A DNA stretch of 10,917 bases, taken from contig CADWAF010000490.1 in the NCBI GenBank assembly GCA_902984215.1, positions 1-10,917 of the forward strand, written 5' to 3'. Below the pieces are notes generated by a model that saw only the letters and a list, made by a program, of their open reading frames with translations, was not told where the DNA came from and searched no databases. Numbering within the stretch: the stretch's first letter is position 1; each line of letters begins with the position of its first letter. Position numbers and translations under genes: made by a program. Of the stretch, positions 7,908 through 10,917 are shown in pieces. This DNA comes from Willaertia magna. Lineage: Eukaryota; Heterolobosea; Eutetramitea; Acrasida; Naegleriidae.

Positions 7908-8000
7908 TGGTCTGGGTGGGATTTGAACCCACGAACCCATGCGGGATTAGATCTTAAGTCTAACGCATAGCGTGTTAAAGCTTCTTCTCTCAACCAGATT
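7908..8000 (-). tRNA. tRNA-Leu(UAA)-like sequence, intact 3' part, abnormal 5' part
   Basis: On minus: anticodon stem TTAGA (7963-7959) and TCTAA (7951-7947) enclose loop CTTAAGA, anticodon UAA. The class II variable arm has CCC/GGG pairing. The T-arm GTGGG-TTCAAAT-CCCAC is perfect. The 3' acceptor strand CCAGACC and discriminator A end at 7908. The 5' side is not normal: about 28 bases instead of 17 lie between position 9 and the anticodon stem, no proper D-stem or A-box is seen, and a candidate acceptor strand AATCTGG (8000-7994) pairs at only five of seven positions. Either the tRNA gene is disrupted or it has decayed at its 5' half. A good 5' half lies upstream at 8334-8367. Confidence 0.6.
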
Positions 8001-8333
8001 TAGAAAAAAAAATAACATGATTTGTTATCCCTAACCAAATTTATTTATTGAAAATTATTCGACATCAAGACCAATTTCTGATTTTCTTTTTCTTTTAATT
8101 GCTTTTCTTTAAATTTCATCTCTGTCTTTTTGTCTTATACTTCTTCCCACAACTATAAATGGAAATTAATATCTGTAATATAATTTCATAAGTTTTAACC
8201 TTCATCTCTAATCATTTTGTTTCAAGCTTCTTCCCACAACTAGAAATGGAAATTAAATATTTCAAAAAAACGTTCACCTACCACTTAGAATTGAACCCAC
8301 AACTAAATCATGTTCAAAAAGTAAAATGGCAGC
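7967..8333 (-). other. Candidate 367-nt insertion between tRNA-Leu halves
   Basis: AGTCTAACGC occurs at 7957-7966 and again at 8334-8343, flanking these 367 bases like a target-site duplication. Removing the stretch plus one repeat copy gives an 83-base tRNA-Leu layout with a paired D-stem (GCG/CGC), a five-pair anticodon stem, variable arm, T-arm and six of seven acceptor pairs. No terminal inverted repeats or ORF are seen. The rival reading is two tandem tRNA-like copies, each decayed in a different half. The stretch itself contains a B-box-like sequence and a seven-T run on minus. Confidence 0.4.
8115..8258 (+). repeat. Imperfect direct duplication, about 57 nt, period 86-87
   Basis: Copy 1 is at about 8115-8171 and copy 2 at about 8201-8258. 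They begin with TTCATCTCT and share CTTCTTCCCACAACTA and AAATGGAAATTAA with one mismatch between those blocks. No coding potential is seen. Confidence 0.8.
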
Positions 8334-8367
8334 AGTCTAACGCGTTTGACCACTCCGCCACCTGACC
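8275..8367 (-). pseudogene. tRNA-Leu-like sequence, intact 5' half, degenerate 3' half
   Basis: On minus: acceptor strand GGTCAGG (8367-8361), TG, D-stem GCG/CGC around loop GAGTGGTCAAA, then GTTAGACT of an anticodon arm. TGGCGGAGTGG fits the polymerase III A-box. Downstream the anticodon stem does not close, and the T-arm GTGGG-TTCAATT-CTAAG and acceptor are mostly unpaired, although GGTTCAATTC still resembles a B-box and a seven-T run follows (8270-8264). As it stands it cannot fold as a tRNA. It may be a decayed copy, or the 5' half of the tRNA at 7908. Confidence 0.55.
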
Positions 8368-8975
8368 GGCTCGGAAAACTTGGTTGTATCAATGTAGTTA
8401 TAGATATTTTGATTTTGAAATGATAAATCATTTTCATTTGAAACAAGCTAAAATTACACGCGTTTACTTGGTTGGGTGAACCAACCTACTTCATCATCGA
8501 CAGTAAAAGGCTAAATTTCTTTTATTTTATTCTTTTAAAACTCCACAACAAATTGGCCTTTAACCAAAACCATTCCAAACACTCCGCCACCTTTCTAATG
8601 GCTTTATCATCATTTCCACATTTTCGTTTACTGGCTCACTTTAGGTCAGGTACTGTTTTGTAAGGAATCAAGTAAGGACACAAGCTCTCTTATTAAATTC
8701 ACAATTTACATCGCAGTCAAACAAAATATAGCAAAGATCGAACTGAATTAAATTACCGCAAAAAAAAAAAATAAGCGCTTTTTTAAACAACTGTTGTTAT
8801 TGTCAATCAATCTCAATAAATTAACACGAAACAACATTAAACCATAGACAAACAAACATTAAATAAAACAATACACACAATAAGAACACATTAAAAAGAA
8901 CAAGTCCTTCTAACTAATAATAACAAACAATAACAAATAAATAATAATTAACAAATAACAATTGAATGAAAATAG
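8368..8975 (+). other. Upstream region of D with a tRNA-like remnant and A/C-rich leader
   Basis: No gene is supported. CACTCCGCCACCT at 8580-8592 repeats 8351-8363 exactly, a third tRNA A-box-like remnant on minus. TTGGTT (8468-8473) and AACCAA (8479-8484) form a small inverted repeat. An A12 run (8760-8771) is followed by AAGCGCTT (8773-8780) and a T run, an imperfect palindrome. From about 8810 the plus strand becomes rich in A and C and very poor in G and T runs, typical of an unstructured 5' leader; no convincing TATA-like box is seen. Confidence 0.5.
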
Positions 8976-10703
8976 ATGAAAAAAATGAAAGTTTCATCCG
9001 TCGTTAATATACATTTACGACCTGATATTCACTTATTATTAGCTAATGAAAAAACTAGATCTTTATTTATTGAATTTTGTAAAGATAATTTTGCATATGA
9101 AACTATTCGTTGTTATTTTGCAATTAAAGAATTTAAAAAATTAATAAATGCATCTAATAATAATAATAATAAATTATTTAATAGTGTTACTCCTAATGAT
9201 AATAATAATTATTCCACCACAAATACTTTTTTAATTAATATTGACAATAATAATAATAACAATACCACCACTACAAGTATTGACAACCATAATACCGAAA
9301 ATAACACTATCATTGATACTAATTATAATAATCAATTAAATAATAATAAAACAGAAGAAGAAGAATTAAAAATTTTACAAAAAATTGTTGAATTATATAT
9401 TGAAGAAGGAAGTGAATTTGAAATAAATATAGATTCCCAAACAAGGAGAAAAGTAATATTTCAAATTACAAATTATACAAATTTTTTAACCATAAATGGG
9501 TTAACATTTAAAGAAAATATCTTTTCAGAAGTTGAATTTCAAATTTTATTAATTTTAAATGGTGATATCTTACCTAGATTTGTCAGAAGTCAAACGTGGC
9601 ACGAATTTATTTTAGAAAATGGTGACATTGCAACAGAATGTTGTAGTTTAGAAGATTTAGAATTATTAAAGAATTTAAGATATACAAAAGAAGATATGAA
9701 AAGAAAAGAAATTACAATGAAAGAAATTCAATTTGCAGACATGGTTTGTTTAGATTATTCTTGTTTTGAATATTTAGTTGGAAGTAAAGATTTTAATGCA
9801 TTTTATTGTTCAGGTGACACTTTCTTTGAAGATTTGGGTTTGGGAAAAAGTAATGTTGTAAAAGCAATTGGTTATTTACCTTTTTGTGCTGAAGTTGTGA
9901 TTGCTAGTATTTCAGATAGTTCTACTACTTTAAAAGTACTTCCAACAACTGTTTATGACACGAATGAAAATGGTGAAGCTTTTTCTTACAATGAAGAAAT
10001 AATTTCTGCCACAATTAATACAAATAATAATAACAACAATAATACAATTAAAACAATGAACACAAATATTCATTCAAAAAAGGAAAAGTTAATTGGCATA
10101 ATAGAAGAAGAAGAAAAAGAAGAAGAAAAAGAAAAAGAGCAGGTGAATAATAGCGTTCTTTGTGGTAATTTACCTTATAGTACTGCTAAATATCATGTAA
10201 ATATGGGTAGTGTATTTAAATTAAGAACATGTCATGTAGCTTGTTCAACTGGAGTTTATTTTAATTCAAAATATTATTATATTACAAAAAGTATTTTTGA
10301 TCCAGAATTATATCCAAGAAATGAATATATTTATTATAAAAATGGTAAAAGATATTGTAAATCTACTGTAGCTATGGCTACACTTTCTGTACATGTGATT
10401 ACACCAATAAGTAAAGAGAAATGTCATTATATACATTTTGCTTATGGAAGTATAGGTGGTGTTTTAACGAAAATGACAACTTTAAAGGTGTTTGCTAAAT
10501 TACTTGGGCGTATTGCACAAAAATCTAGAGAATCATGGATAAGAGTGATAAATGAACATAAATTGAAAAAGTATGTTGATTTGAGGGAAGGATATGAGAG
10601 AGTGAGGAAAACGTCAGATAATTTTTGTAAAGTGTTTGGAGAGTTATTAAAAACGAAAGAATGTCCATTTCCAAAAACATTTGAAGAATTTCAAGAATTG
10701 TAA
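8976..10703 (+). CDS. Paralogue D: RGS domain plus START-like domain protein (575 aa)
   Basis: Longest and most diverged member. Seen: RGS at residues 17-211, with FIEFCKDNFAYET (T where other RGS proteins usually have N), EINIDSQTR and DILPRFVRS, split by a long Asn/Thr insert (about 60-126). The Cys linker is kept (CCSLEDL, MVCLDYSCFEYL). The START-like domain (about 268-535) carries a second insert at 346-395: an Asn run, then a Glu/Lys stretch (EEEEKEEEKEKEQ) encoded by GAA/AAA repeats near 10104-10139. Glycine-rich LGLGKSN replaces FGVGKSN. The tail is ECPFPKTFEEFQEL. Two starts are possible: ATG at 8976 (MKKMKVSS) and at 8985 (MKVSS); the second aligns with A and B. Role inferred as for the other members. 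Confidence 0.88.
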   Translation: MKKMKVSSVVNIHLRPDIHLLLANEKTRSLFIEFCKDNFAYETIRCYFAIKEFKKLINASNNNNNKLFNSVTPNDNNNYSTTNTFLINIDNNNNNNTTTTSIDNHNTENNTIIDTNYNNQLNNNKTEEEELKILQKIVELYIEEGSEFEINIDSQTRRKVIFQITNYTNFLTINGLTFKENIFSEVEFQILLILNGDILPRFVRSQTWHEFILENGDIATECCSLEDLELLKNLRYTKEDMKRKEITMKEIQFADMVCLDYSCFEYLVGSKDFNAFYCSGDTFFEDLGLGKSNVVKAIGYLPFCAEVVIASISDSSTTLKVLPTTVYDTNENGEAFSYNEEIISATINTNNNNNNNTIKTMNTNIHSKKEKLIGIIEEEEKEEEKEKEQVNNSVLCGNLPYSTAKYHVNMGSVFKLRTCHVACSTGVYFNSKYYYITKSIFDPELYPRNEYIYYKNGKRYCKSTVAMATLSVHVITPISKEKCHYIHFAYGSIGGVLTKMTTLKVFAKLLGRIAQKSRESWIRVINEHKLKKYVDLREGYERVRKTSDNFCKVFGELLKTKECPFPKTFEEFQEL

Positions 10704-10917
10704 ATTTATTGTTTACAGTTGTGTTTTGTTTTGTTGTGTAATAATCACTAGTGATAGATTATATAATACAGAAAGATGACAATTGAAAAGTAAATGAGAA
10801 TATTATTTACTTTAATTATTTGTACCATAATAATGTAGAATATTACTTACGTTCATAATTGACCAAAAGTTTTATCATTTACTATAAATTATGACAAATT
10901 ATGACAAATTGGTTTGA
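10704..10917 (+). other. 3' flank of paralogue D
   Basis: No gene is seen. A perfect 12-base palindrome ATCACTAGTGAT (10744-10755) lies 41 bases after the stop, and ATGACAAATT is repeated in tandem at 10891-10900 and 10901-10910. No AATAAA on plus was noticed close to the stop. Confidence 0.5.

Noticed and set aside
8261..8367. Intact tRNA-Ser(GCU) with an intron
   Set aside because: The loop shows GCT and a good 5' half, but no 3' anticodon strand, variable arm or acceptor strand closes the fold at any intron length I tried by eye.
8472..8663. Plus-strand 63-codon ORF in the C-D spacer
   Set aside because: It starts at a TTG, crosses tRNA-like remnant sequence, and has no homology I recognise.
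1..10917. CRISPR array, insertion sequence or bacterial operon
   Set aside because: No regularly spaced repeats, no transposase, and the gene structure is eukaryotic.
1..10917. Firm assignment to Dictyostelium from Asn runs
   Set aside because: Asn runs and AT-richness also occur in other protists; nothing here is diagnostic of the genus.

Overview
The window is nuclear DNA of a strongly AT-rich eukaryote, probably a free-living amoeboid protist. Evidence: spliceosomal GT-AG introns, TATA-like boxes 40-70 bases before start codons, AATAAA signals after stops, runs of asparagine codons inside proteins, and no Shine-Dalgarno sites or operons. CAA/CAG encode Gln and TAA is the only stop used by the genes, so the code is standard. 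The Asn runs recall dictyostelids, but a lineage assignment (amoebozoan, heterolobosean or other) cannot be made from this sequence alone.

Layout. (1) 1-2593, plus strand: the 5'-truncated gene of a multi-pass OSCA/TMEM63/CSC1 (DUF221) membrane channel in four exons; three short introns of 122, 133 and 164 bases restore one continuous frame. (2) 2687-10703: four intronless paralogues, called A (minus, 2687-4243), B (minus, 4594-5970), C (plus, 6270-7742) and D (plus, 8976-10703). Each has an N-terminal RGS domain, a conserved Cys-containing linker, a C-terminal domain that I read as START-like (lipid-binding helix-grip), and an almost invariant C-terminal tail. B and C are divergent and share a 299-base promoter region. 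(3) 7743-8975 between C and D: two tRNA-Leu-like sequences on the minus strand, one keeping a good 3' portion with anticodon UAA and the other a good 5' portion, with a ten-base direct repeat at the break, plus an imperfect 57-base duplication and a third short tRNA-like remnant. (4) 10704-10917: D's 3' flank, with only small repeats.

How it fits together. The channel gene and the RGS cluster look like unrelated neighbours, convergent with overlapping poly(A) signals. The four RGS-START-like proteins are a local gene family. RGS domains accelerate GTP hydrolysis by heterotrimeric G-alpha, and a START-like domain would bind a lipid or other hydrophobic ligand, so a lipid-responsive G-protein regulator is a reasonable but untested reading. 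A and C share long stretches identical at synonymous sites although they lie in opposite orientations, which points to recent gene conversion.
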